This document shows positions 32,218-41,318 of a stretch of 64,000 nt of DNA, one piece after another. A model generated the notes under the pieces. That model had not been told where the DNA came from. It ran no database searches and was given only the letters and a program-made list of their open reading frames with translations. The stretch comes from Anaerolineae bacterium. GTDB lineage: Bacteria > Chloroflexota > Anaerolineae > Aggregatilineales > Phototrophicaceae. The stretch lies in the NCBI GenBank assembly GCA_017303635.1, contig JAFLCG010000017.1, forward strand, positions 51,937 through 115,936. The letters are read 5' to 3'. The position numbers and the translations under genes are program-made. How positions within the stretch are numbered: the first letter of the stretch is position 1; each line of letters opens with the position of its first letter.

Positions 32218-32937
32218 ATGACAACAGCAACCAAAGCAGTCGCTCCACGCGCAGCCGCCAATCCCCAGCAGAATCGCCTTATCATTGTCGGGATTATCGG
32301 GATTGCGATCGTCGCGGCGGTAGTCTTCGTCATCATTTCACTCATGCCCCGTTCTTCCGGGATCGTCTATGACACCATCCCACAGACTCGCCTGGCCGAT
32401 GGCGGTTTTGTGCTTGGTAATCCAGAATCACGTGTCACTATTGTCGAATTTGCTGATTACTACTGCCCGCATTGCCAAGACTACAAGCCGGTTGCTGATC
32501 GCTTCATTCAGGAATTCGTCATGACGGGTCAGGCGCAGTATGAATTCCGCGTCCTGCCGACGGCTGGTGGCGAGCGCACCGCGCAGCTTGGCAGCCTGGC
32601 TGTCTGTTTTGAAGAGCAAAAAGCGGGCGCCTACTGGAATGCCACTGAAGCCTTCTTCAGCAAAATCAGTCGTGGGGAACGCGATACCGATTTGGCGCGG
32701 CGCGTTGCCGGAGACCTGGGTGTCGATTACGCTGCGGCACTCAACTGCACCCGCGATAATAATCAGATGAACATTGATCTGGCACTGGCTGGACAGGCCG
32801 GTATTCAGAGCACGCCTTCGGTGCGGATGCGTGTGGACGGCGGCGACATGATCCCGATCACATTCAACGGCACCACCTATGATCGTGGCCCTGCCCCCTA
32901 CGAAGCCCTGGCCGGAGCGGTCGCTGCACTCGGGTAA
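32218..32937 (+). CDS. DsbA-like thiol-disulfide oxidoreductase, membrane-anchored
   Basis: A 239-aa protein: ~20 residues in the cytosol, one membrane helix (LIIVGIIGIAIVAAVVFVII), then an external thioredoxin domain of the DsbA/DsbG (Thioredoxin_4) type. The active site is CPHC in VEFADYYCPHCQDYKPV near residue 80. The cis-Pro is in IQSTPSVRMRV near 195, and two further Cys (VCFEEQ, LNCTRD) could form a second disulfide. Such proteins oxidise or isomerise disulfides in exported proteins. The ATG at 32218 has AAGG upstream; an in-frame start at 32191 is less likely. A terminator follows. Confidence 0.88.
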   Translation: MTTATKAVAPRAAANPQQNRLIIVGIIGIAIVAAVVFVIISLMPRSSGIVYDTIPQTRLADGGFVLGNPESRVTIVEFADYYCPHCQDYKPVADRFIQEFVMTGQAQYEFRVLPTAGGERTAQLGSLAVCFEEQKAGAYWNATEAFFSKISRGERDTDLARRVAGDLGVDYAAALNCTRDNNQMNIDLALAGQAGIQSTPSVRMRVDGGDMIPITFNGTTYDRGPAPYEALAGAVAALG

Positions 32938-32962
32938 GTATTGGTTAGTTTGTCGATGAAGA

Positions 32963-32985
32963 AGCCCGCCCCGTGCGGGCTTTTG
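32963..32985 (+). terminator. Terminator after the DsbA-like gene
   Basis: AGCCCGC (32963-32969) and GCGGGCT (32975-32981) flank a five-base loop and are followed by TTTTG. It lies only 14 bp before the nicotinamidase-like ATG, so the ribosome site of that gene is directly behind the terminator. Confidence 0.75.
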
Positions 32986-32998
32986 TGTAAGGAGTAAC

Positions 32999-33724
32999 AT
33001 GCTCATGAACTATGACCAGTACATTCAAAAGAGCGAGCCGTTCGTGCGCTGGATGCTCGATTGGCAATCGCAACTTCCAACCGTTTCTTTACAGAGCTTA
33101 ATCGGTGAGCATCCTGAGCAAGTCGGGATCGTCAGTGTCGACATTATCGAGGGTTTCTGCAGTGTAGGGCCGCTTTCGTCACCACGCGTGGATGCCCTGG
33201 TTGCACCTATCGTGCGTGTTTTTGAAGAAGCATGGGCGGCGGGTGTGCGTGATATTGCTTTGACTCAGGACACTCATCCTGCGGATGCCGTGGAATTTGC
33301 CAATTACGCCCCCCATTGTATGCGCGGTACGCTGGAGTCACAGACTGCTGCCAGCATTAAGGCGCTGCCGTTTTATAACCAGATGACTATTCATGAGAAA
33401 AATTCGATCAACAGCGGCGTGAATGACTCATTTGCTGCCTGGTTCAAGGCCCGACCGCAGATCCGCACCTGGATCGTCCTGGGAGATTGCACGGACATCT
33501 GCACCTTCCAACTGGCGACCTACATCCGCACCTATACTTATGAGCATCAGATGGCGGGTGTTAGGGTCATTGCGCCGGTAGATTGCATTGACACCTATGA
33601 CCTCCCGGTTTCAGTGGCCCAGGAAATCGGCGCAACACCCCATGATGCCGACTTCCTCCACCCAGTCTTTTTATATGCCATGCACTTAAACGGTGTTGAA
33701 GTTGTCAGCACCTTAGCGCCATAG
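32999..33724 (+). CDS. Nicotinamidase/isochorismatase-type cysteine hydrolase
   Basis: A 241-aa isochorismatase-fold hydrolase, most likely a nicotinamidase that turns nicotinamide into nicotinate for NAD salvage. The catalytic Asp is in VSVDIIEGFC (near 48), the Lys in IHEKNSINS (near 132), and the nucleophilic Cys in VLGDCTDICTFQLATYI (second Cys, near 166). The block PHCMRGTLES matches the nicotinamidase PHC-GT pattern, and the His of TQDTHPAD is a likely metal ligand. AAGGAG lies five bases before the ATG. It is 14 bp ahead of mtnA; pncB, which would use its product, lies 4 kb downstream on the other strand. Confidence 0.8.
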   Translation: MLMNYDQYIQKSEPFVRWMLDWQSQLPTVSLQSLIGEHPEQVGIVSVDIIEGFCSVGPLSSPRVDALVAPIVRVFEEAWAAGVRDIALTQDTHPADAVEFANYAPHCMRGTLESQTAASIKALPFYNQMTIHEKNSINSGVNDSFAAWFKARPQIRTWIVLGDCTDICTFQLATYIRTYTYEHQMAGVRVIAPVDCIDTYDLPVSVAQEIGATPHDADFLHPVFLYAMHLNGVEVVSTLAP

Positions 33725-33738
33725 GAGCAGAGCCGAAA

Positions 33739-34782
33739 ATGCGTACAGTTGAATGGGTCAACGGCGTCGTCCGTATGATTGACCAAAAACAGATCCCCTG
33801 GAAACTGGAGTTGGTTGATCTGCCCGATTATCAAGCCGTAGCAGCTTCCATCACCGATATGACGGTCCGTGGAGCGCCCGCGATTGGCGCTTCCGCTGCT
33901 TTCGGGATGGCGCTGGCCGCCCGACAGAGCAGCGCCGGAACACCGGATGGATTGATCGCCGATCTACGCGGCGCGGCGCAAGTCCTCAAGGCGGCGCGAC
34001 CAACCGCTGTCAATTTAGCTTGGGCAGTGGATAGGTTGATGAGCCTGGTCGAAAAAGGCAGCTATGCCTCCGCCGATGCCATCCGGGAAGCATTGCTGAA
34101 TGAATCCCAACGCATCGCGGATGAAGATGTGGCGATCAATCAGCGAATGGGTGCTTACGGTGCTGACCTCATCAAGGACGGTGATACCGTCCTGCACCAC
34201 TGCAATACGGGCTCGCTGGCAGCCGTCGATTATGGCACGGCATTGGGAGTTATCCGGGCAGCCTTCGAGCAGGGCAAGAAGTTCCATGTCCTGCTGGATG
34301 AAACCCGACCACGCCTACAAGGGGCACGCCTGAGCGCCTGGGAAATGGAACAGCTTGGGCAACCGTATGACATTCTGCCGGATACGGCTGCTGGCTACTA
34401 CATGCGGAAGGGTGAAGTCAAACTGGTCCTGGTCGGCGCTGACCGTGTAGCGGGCAACGGCGACTTCGCCAATAAGATCGGTACGTATCAGATTGCCGTA
34501 TTGGCGAAGGAAAACGGCATCCCCTTCTACACAGTCGCACCCACGTCCACTGTTGATCTGGCGATACAACACGGTGATGAAATCCCAATTGAAGAACGGG
34601 ATAAATCCGAAGTCCTGACGCCCTACGGGCACCCGATCACGCCGCCCCACTTCAACGCCCGCAATCCGGCCTTTGATGTGACTCCGCACCGCTACCTGAG
34701 CGGCATCATCACCGAACATGGCATCGTCCGCCCGCCGTTTGAGATCAATCTGCGCCGGGCGGTGGCCGGGGAACAGATGTAG
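33739..34782 (+). CDS. mtnA: Methylthioribose-1-phosphate isomerase
   Basis: Aldose-ketose isomerase of the methionine salvage pathway (MTR-1-P to MTRu-1-P), 347 aa, of the eIF2B-alpha-like fold. Seen: ITDMTVRGAPAIGASAAFGM near 38, HHCNTGSLAAVDYGTALGV with the catalytic Cys near 155, DETRPRLQGARLSAWEM near 195, and VGADRVAGNGDFANKIGTYQ near 235 with the catalytic Asp. All conserved positions are in place. It is coupled with the nicotinamidase-like gene upstream. mtnP, the enzyme before it in the pathway (via the phosphorolysis route), lies at 63010-63876. Confidence 0.95.
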   Translation: MRTVEWVNGVVRMIDQKQIPWKLELVDLPDYQAVAASITDMTVRGAPAIGASAAFGMALAARQSSAGTPDGLIADLRGAAQVLKAARPTAVNLAWAVDRLMSLVEKGSYASADAIREALLNESQRIADEDVAINQRMGAYGADLIKDGDTVLHHCNTGSLAAVDYGTALGVIRAAFEQGKKFHVLLDETRPRLQGARLSAWEMEQLGQPYDILPDTAAGYYMRKGEVKLVLVGADRVAGNGDFANKIGTYQIAVLAKENGIPFYTVAPTSTVDLAIQHGDEIPIEERDKSEVLTPYGHPITPPHFNARNPAFDVTPHRYLSGIITEHGIVRPPFEINLRRAVAGEQM

Positions 34783-34823
34783 AATGGCCCATATATAGGC
34801 TAAAGACAAGCTCAAGGCATAAA

Positions 34824-35912
34824 GTGGCTATACTGCGATTGTATCTGAAGCTTACGCTGGCGAGCGTAAGCTTGTTTTTGTTTTCACAGATACTCATCAA
34901 CAGCATTTCATATCGGGAAGCCACAACAGAAAGCTTTGGTCGTGTAGCATTTGCAAGTCTTCGATCACTGGATAGCAATGATGCCAATAATATGCTTGAT
35001 GTAAGCTCGTCAACTGTGAGCATCCTCAATGTTGAAGATTTCTCTATTTCGATTTTTGATCCAATGATTCCGATTAATCCCCTGTTTTTTTCATGGTCGT
35101 ATGATTATCGGTATTTGGCTTACTCAAATGGCTATGACATTTATGTGTATGACACTTTGACGGGTACTTCAATCAATCTGACAGATGATGGGGACACAAC
35201 CTACGCTAACTACTTTCACTGGTCTCCGGCAGAATACTTACTCGCTTTCACTTCAATAAAGGATACCTCGTCAAGTCGTCAGTACCAGCTCCTCATCTAT
35301 GATTTGAACAATCAGTACACTTATAAACTTGCAGATGGTCTCTCCATATTGGATATGGATTGGTCTCCAGATGGGTCCCAAATAATCTTTAGTGCTTCAG
35401 AAGAGAATTCTCTAGTCAGAGATATCTATCTCGTCCAGGCAAATGGTTCGAATCTTAGACAGCTAACTCATACGGATAGTGTTGAATTCCATTCGATCTG
35501 GTCACACGATGGAAGTTATATTCTATACCTGAGTGGAGCCGGACAACGAATATCAAATGAGGACAAGTATAAGCTAAACATTGAAGACATTTATACGAAC
35601 ATCTCTAGCGTTTTGCTCTCAGATGCCAGTTATACGGTTGGAGGGCCCGGTTGGCTTTGGGACGATACAAGTATTCTGTACTCTGTGGAACACTCTAGTT
35701 ATAAATCACTTCGTCTCGTTGATATTGAAACGAAAATAGACTTGACCCTTATAAATGTCGATGGATTGCAAGGATTTGATGTCTCGCGCGATGGATACGG
35801 GCTTGTCTACACAACTTCTGATAAACATATCTGTCTGTTTAGCCTCATAAATTTGAGCCAACGATGTATCAAAAGTAATATGTACCCATTCACAATTCCT
35901 TATTGGAATTGA
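34824..35912 (+). CDS. AT-rich PD40 beta-propeller protein with signal anchor
   Basis: A 362-aa protein with PD40/WD40-like repeats (HWSPAEYLLAFTS, MDWSPDGSQIIFSASEEN, IWSHDGSYILYLSG), predicted to be exported through an N-terminal hydrophobic stretch (LTLASVSLFLFSQILI). It is much more AT-rich than its neighbours: a sampled 60-base line has 20 G/C against 35 in mtnA, which suggests recent transfer. The first codons are doubtful. A GTG at 34824 is the first start, but a -10-like TATACT overlaps it and a full intrinsic terminator (34848-34884) lies inside the anchor codons. Downstream starts (TTG 34872, ATG 34992) would lose the anchor. The function is unknown. Confidence 0.65.
   Translation: MAILRLYLKLTLASVSLFLFSQILINSISYREATTESFGRVAFASLRSLDSNDANNMLDVSSSTVSILNVEDFSISIFDPMIPINPLFFSWSYDYRYLAYSNGYDIYVYDTLTGTSINLTDDGDTTYANYFHWSPAEYLLAFTSIKDTSSSRQYQLLIYDLNNQYTYKLADGLSILDMDWSPDGSQIIFSASEENSLVRDIYLVQANGSNLRQLTHTDSVEFHSIWSHDGSYILYLSGAGQRISNEDKYKLNIEDIYTNISSVLLSDASYTVGGPGWLWDDTSILYSVEHSSYKSLRLVDIETKIDLTLINVDGLQGFDVSRDGYGLVYTTSDKHICLFSLINLSQRCIKSNMYPFTIPYWN
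34848..34884 (+). terminator. Textbook terminator inside the PD40 gene start
   Basis: AAGCTTACGCT (34848-34858) and AGCGTAAGCTT (34863-34873) form a perfect 11-bp stem with loop GGCG and are followed by GTTTTTGTTTTC. It is well placed to terminate mtnA (stop at 34782), yet the same bases read as the hydrophobic anchor of the next gene. Confidence 0.75.
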
Positions 35913-35962
35913 TAGCCCTCAGAATAAGATGATGTGGCAACGTAGTACGCTATACTGCCGAT

Positions 35963-37285
35963 TTACCAAAACCCGTCCGGCAAATCCAACGGGAGCGCAG
36001 GCCGATCTTCGGTCAGGCGCAACTGACCCTCGCTGACCTGCATGAGCATCGTATAGGTCGGGTAGTCCGGGCTGTGGCGGAACTGCCACTCCGCAATGCT
36101 CCACAGACGGAGCTGACCGCCCACCCGGTTCACCGTCACCACAAACGGCAGCCGTTGATATAACGACCGCACCAGCGTTTCCCCTTGCCCAAAGTCCGCC
36201 CGTCGCGCCAGCATACTCAGCGCGCTTTGCAGCCGCTTGGCAAAAATCGCGCCTCGGAAAGACCAGATCAAGCGTGGAGCCTGAGGTTGTTCGAGCAGCG
36301 GTGCAATGGTCAAGGGTTCGTCAGAGCGCACTTCATCCAAAATCAGGCAAGCCGGTTTGCGCTCCAATGCATGACCGATCTGTTCGCCAAAAGTCACACC
36401 CGGTTGATCACCCACCGGCCAGCGGGCAGTCAAGCGCTGCATGGCCGTCGGTAATTGCAATTCGCCAGCGCGTTCCACGGCAACCACTTGCTCCGGGTTC
36501 AGCAGCAGGCGCGCCAACACGCTCAATAGAGTAGTCTTGCCGGACTCGGTTTCGGCCACAATCAGCAAACCATGCGAAGATTGCATGATCGCTTCCAGCA
36601 GCGCCCGAGCCTGGGTCGTCATGAACCCACCGGTCACCAGATCATCCAGACTCGGCACGGTCGGCCCATGCAGCCGAATATCTGCCGTGAGTTGAAATGT
36701 CAGCGGCGGCGTGACCAGATTAATACACGCAGGGCGATCCCCTGCCATAAATCCAGCTTCGATAAAGGGCTGATCTTCACGGAGTTCTGCGCCCGCATCG
36801 GCCAGCAGGCGGGCAATAATGCGTCGCAGGTCATCATTGGTCTGAAAAATCGGCCCCAGCGATTCCAGTTCGCCATGCCCGTAGCGGACTGAAGCCTTAT
36901 CCGCCCCTTCCAGCACAATCGTGGTCAGACGTGGATCAAGGAAGAGCTTATCCAGAGGTCCATAGCCGAACAGGTTGCTATAAACTCGGTTGATGAGTTC
37001 TGCTTTTTCACTTGACCCCATCGCAACCGACTCAACCGCCATCACATAATCGACGGTCCCCATGAGCAGTTTAAGACGCTTGGTCGGGGTATCGGCCTCG
37101 CGGAGATCAGCAGAATCCGTACCGAATTCCTCAACAAATGCTGCTGAAATACGCTCTGCCAGCGCGTTCAGTGAATACATACGGCGACCAGAATGCCCGG
37201 CGACCAATTCCGGCTCCCGGCCTTTATCCGCATCGCGGCGCGGCTGCCAGTCATCCCCGTTACGAGCGTCGTGTGTTTCAGTCAT
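35963..37285 (-). CDS. Divergent CpaF/TadA-type secretion ATPase
   Basis: A 440-aa protein of the type II/IV secretion ATPase family. The N-terminal half has the CpaF-like region (VYSNLFGYGPLDKLFLDP then an IIARLLADAGAELREDQPF block). The ATPase core is altered: the P-loop reads AETESGKTTLL where CpaF has GGTGSGKT (first Gly replaced by Ala), Walker B reads ACLILDEVRSDEP where GEVRG is usual, and the His box TTIHANS is replaced by IWSFRGA. The Lys-Thr of the P-loop is kept, so ATP binding is possible. No TadB/TadC, pilin or secretin genes are near. It lies 46 bp after pncB and may be co-transcribed with it. Confidence 0.75.
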   Translation of the reverse strand: MTETHDARNGDDWQPRRDADKGREPELVAGHSGRRMYSLNALAERISAAFVEEFGTDSADLREADTPTKRLKLLMGTVDYVMAVESVAMGSSEKAELINRVYSNLFGYGPLDKLFLDPRLTTIVLEGADKASVRYGHGELESLGPIFQTNDDLRRIIARLLADAGAELREDQPFIEAGFMAGDRPACINLVTPPLTFQLTADIRLHGPTVPSLDDLVTGGFMTTQARALLEAIMQSSHGLLIVAETESGKTTLLSVLARLLLNPEQVVAVERAGELQLPTAMQRLTARWPVGDQPGVTFGEQIGHALERKPACLILDEVRSDEPLTIAPLLEQPQAPRLIWSFRGAIFAKRLQSALSMLARRADFGQGETLVRSLYQRLPFVVTVNRVGGQLRLWSIAEWQFRHSPDYPTYTMLMQVSEGQLRLTEDRPALPLDLPDGFW

Positions 37286-37331
37286 GCGTCCTCTTTATGG
37301 ATTGATCCCACCCGGACAAAGATAAGCGCCA

Positions 37332-38675
37332 TCAGACGAATAAATTGAGGTCAACCGGACGCAGTTCAGGATTATCATTTGCCTTGCGCCCCAGCTTCGC
37401 CATATCAACCCACTGACCTGCAAGTTTGACCCGAACAATATCCATCGTGTAGTCGGTGCTGGTATCGCTGGTACTTTGCAAGAGGGATGAACCCACCCCA
37501 TACATATCAACCGGAACCCTATTCGCCTCAAACTGCTGGATTCGATCGCGGTTAAAGCCGCCGCTGACCACGATCTTGACCCCACGGCAGAAGTCCTGGG
37601 CTGCTTCAGTCAGATGTGACGGCACCTGCCACGCCTCCCAGGTCGAATCCAGCGCCGCCCGTACTATCCGCACCAATTCGGCACTGACTCCCGTCGGAGC
37701 ATCATCTGGCAGCGAAAGATCCCGCATCTTAGCCGAGTGATCCAGGCGCACGCCGCTCAAAGTCCAGCGCTTCATACCTTCGGCATCATCCCGCGCATAC
37801 GCCTCGGCATAGTGCGGCCAGTACGCCGCCAACGTTGACCGGGAAGCGCCGACTGCATCGTTATTGAAGTCCACCAGTGCCATGCGGGGAACATCCAAGC
37901 GGGCATAGCGAGCATAAGCCACCATCGCCTCGGCTGTATCTCCCAGAAAGCAAGCGACCAGCGCATGCGGCAGCGTCCCACCGCCACGCCCACCCCACCA
38001 GGCTGCCTGGGCATCTGTACTGACAAAAGCGCCAGCAGCATGACCTGTCTCGTGGTTGTAGCGCTGCACCGCTACATAATAGGCATAACCATCGACTGCC
38101 TGCGTCTGCGGCAGATCAAAACGGGCTGGGAAAAAAAGGATCGGTTTGCCATTAGACACGCTCAGCACATCGTAGCAATTGGTGGCAATCCGGCTGGCAC
38201 GGGTCAATACACCGAGGATCGGCGTCTCCAGCAGTGCGAATTCCCTATAACGCCCACGGACTCGGATCACCGGGTCAACATCCTCGGTATCCCCGGCAAA
38301 ACGCGTGAGCGCCCCATCCTCGACCGCTTCTACTTCCAGATTTTTCCAACCGGGACGATAGCGCTGCCCCTGATACATGCCGCTGGCGTGCCGCAGCATC
38401 GTCAGCGCCACATCAGTCCCCGCCACCACGGCATAGGGTCGGCGACGGTTGAAAATCTGGGCCTCGACCTCTAAATCACCAATCTCCAGCCCTGCAGGAT
38501 CAATGGGCAGTGGCCGAGAGGAGTGCCCAGCAAAACCATAGCCGGAGGCCTTTGCGCCCTCCAGGACATGGACGCTGTTCTCGAAATATTTATCGCTATA
38601 CCAGCCGCGCCGCAGACCGTCGATATCGACCTGGAGGATCGACTGCCCCCGCCGTTGGTGATCAAATTGTGTCAT
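37332..38675 (-). CDS. pncB: Nicotinate phosphoribosyltransferase
   Basis: First enzyme of the Preiss-Handler NAD route (nicotinate + PRPP to NaMN), 447 aa. Family blocks are DKYFENSVHVLE near 30, the PRPP/phosphate-binding region around VAGTDVALTMLRHASGMYQG, and the C-terminal strands VSGGFNRDRIQQFE and DMYGVGSSLL. The fold and order match the shorter PncB group. It complements the nicotinamidase-like protein at 32999-33724, giving a complete nicotinamide-to-NaMN salvage in the window. It is divergent from the PfkB kinase gene. Confidence 0.9.
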   Translation of the reverse strand: MTQFDHQRRGQSILQVDIDGLRRGWYSDKYFENSVHVLEGAKASGYGFAGHSSRPLPIDPAGLEIGDLEVEAQIFNRRRPYAVVAGTDVALTMLRHASGMYQGQRYRPGWKNLEVEAVEDGALTRFAGDTEDVDPVIRVRGRYREFALLETPILGVLTRASRIATNCYDVLSVSNGKPILFFPARFDLPQTQAVDGYAYYVAVQRYNHETGHAAGAFVSTDAQAAWWGGRGGGTLPHALVACFLGDTAEAMVAYARYARLDVPRMALVDFNNDAVGASRSTLAAYWPHYAEAYARDDAEGMKRWTLSGVRLDHSAKMRDLSLPDDAPTGVSAELVRIVRAALDSTWEAWQVPSHLTEAAQDFCRGVKIVVSGGFNRDRIQQFEANRVPVDMYGVGSSLLQSTSDTSTDYTMDIVRVKLAGQWVDMAKLGRKANDNPELRPVDLNLFV

Positions 38676-38836
38676 GCCAAGCCCCTGAAATCGGAGAACA
38701 ATCCGCCTTCTAATCCTATTCTACTTTGCCTACGCAGGCTGTGGTATATTAGCAGGTGGCAAAGGCGCACGCGGGCGCGCCTGTATTGTCCTCTACCCTT
38801 TCTAATCTTAGTCACCTGCGAGTACGCACCCCACCT

Positions 38837-39811
38837 ATGGAACAGATCATCATTTCGGGTTCAATTGCCTACGATTACCTCATGCGCTTTCCTGGGCGCT
38901 TCACCGACCACTTAATTGACGGCCAGATGCATCAGGTCAGCCTGAGCTTTTTGGTAGAAGAAATGACCAAACACTGGGGTGGAGTCGGTGCGAACATCGC
39001 CTTCAACCTCGCCATGTTGGGAATGCGCCCGAAACTGTTCAATACCGTCGGGCGCGATTTTCCGGATTATCGTCAATGGCTGGAGAAGGCAGGGGTCGAT
39101 ACCAGCACCGTTCGGCAGTTGGATGAGGTTTTCACCGCGTCCTTCTTCTGCAACACCGATCTGGATAACAATCAGATTGCTTCGTTCTACAGCGGTGCCA
39201 TGTCACGCGCAGGGGATTATCGGTTGGCGGATGTCTACGAAGGCATCCCGGATCTGGTCCTGATCTCGCCTAGTGATCCCGGTTCAATGAGCCAGCTCGC
39301 CGCCGAGTGCCGTGAGCGTGGTATCCGCTTCATGTACGATCCCAGCCAACAAGTACCCCGCCTGAGTGGTGAAGATCTCAAGCGTGATATGCAGGGCGCC
39401 TATGCAATGGTCGTTAACGGCTACGAGTGCGAAGTCATCCAGCAAAAGACCGGTCAATCGTTAGAACAATTACGCCGGGCCATTGATATTCTGGTCGTCA
39501 CCCACGGCAAGGATGGCTCCACCATTTATGCCAATGGGAATATCATTGAAGTACCAACCTTCCACATTGATGAGGTGAAAGATCCCACCGGCGGCGGCGA
39601 TTCCTTCCGGGCCGGATTCATCCGTGGGATTGCAGCCGGTCTACCGCTTAAACTGGCGGGCGAGATGGGGTCGCTGGTTGCGGCCTACGCGCTGGAACAC
39701 GTCGGCACCCAGAACCACCGCTTCACCTTGCCCGAATTCATCACCCGGTTCCGTACCCAGTTTGATGATGGCGGTCAACTGGATGCCCTGGTGAAATCCG
39801 CCGCCGTTTAG
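38837..39811 (+). CDS. PfkB-family sugar/nucleoside kinase, probably adenosine kinase
   Basis: A 324-aa PfkB-family kinase. The N-terminal substrate region is ISGSIAYDYLMRFPGRF, the Gly-Gly lid region HWGGVGANIAFNLAMLG near 50, and the C-terminal signature DPTGGGDSFRAGFIRG near 250 with the catalytic Asp (GGGD where GAGD is more common). It sits 142 bp before ahcY on the same strand, and AhcY releases adenosine, so an adenosine kinase that pulls that reaction forward is the best guess. Ribokinase or fructokinase activity cannot be excluded. The ATG at 38837 is chosen since upstream in-frame codons precede and overlap a likely -10 (TATATT 38745). Confidence 0.82.
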   Translation: MEQIIISGSIAYDYLMRFPGRFTDHLIDGQMHQVSLSFLVEEMTKHWGGVGANIAFNLAMLGMRPKLFNTVGRDFPDYRQWLEKAGVDTSTVRQLDEVFTASFFCNTDLDNNQIASFYSGAMSRAGDYRLADVYEGIPDLVLISPSDPGSMSQLAAECRERGIRFMYDPSQQVPRLSGEDLKRDMQGAYAMVVNGYECEVIQQKTGQSLEQLRRAIDILVVTHGKDGSTIYANGNIIEVPTFHIDEVKDPTGGGDSFRAGFIRGIAAGLPLKLAGEMGSLVAAYALEHVGTQNHRFTLPEFITRFRTQFDDGGQLDALVKSAAV

Positions 39812-39822
39812 AGCGGAAGCTA

Positions 39823-39857
39823 TTGGTTCCCCTTTTCCCGCCAAGAGAAGGGGCCAA
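39823..39857 (+). terminator. Hairpin after the PfkB kinase gene
   Basis: TTGG...CCCCTTTTC (39823-39837) pairs with GAGAAGGGG CCAA (39845-39857) with a TT bulge and one wobble pair. No T-tract follows. It separates the kinase and ahcY genes. Confidence 0.4.
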
Positions 39858-39953
39858 GGAATGAGGGCGGCTTCACCCGTGTAAGCAGGGTGTAATGCCC
39901 TAAACCGCTATGATACAATCACCGAATTCAGAAATACCCCTTGAGGAGCTAGA

Positions 39954-41216
<1,263 letters not shown>

Positions 41217-41318
41217 GCCTTTCCCGGTTATGGTGTGCGGCTGTCTTCTGTTGAGGATAGCTGCACACTCGTAGACCGCTGCGCTGGATACATGCCCCGC
41301 ACGCAAAAGGAGTCCTTT

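Noticed and set aside
39858..39953. SAH or SAM riboswitch before ahcY
   Set aside because: I looked for the SAH-riboswitch core and a closing stem but saw only short unstructured pieces and a -10 region.
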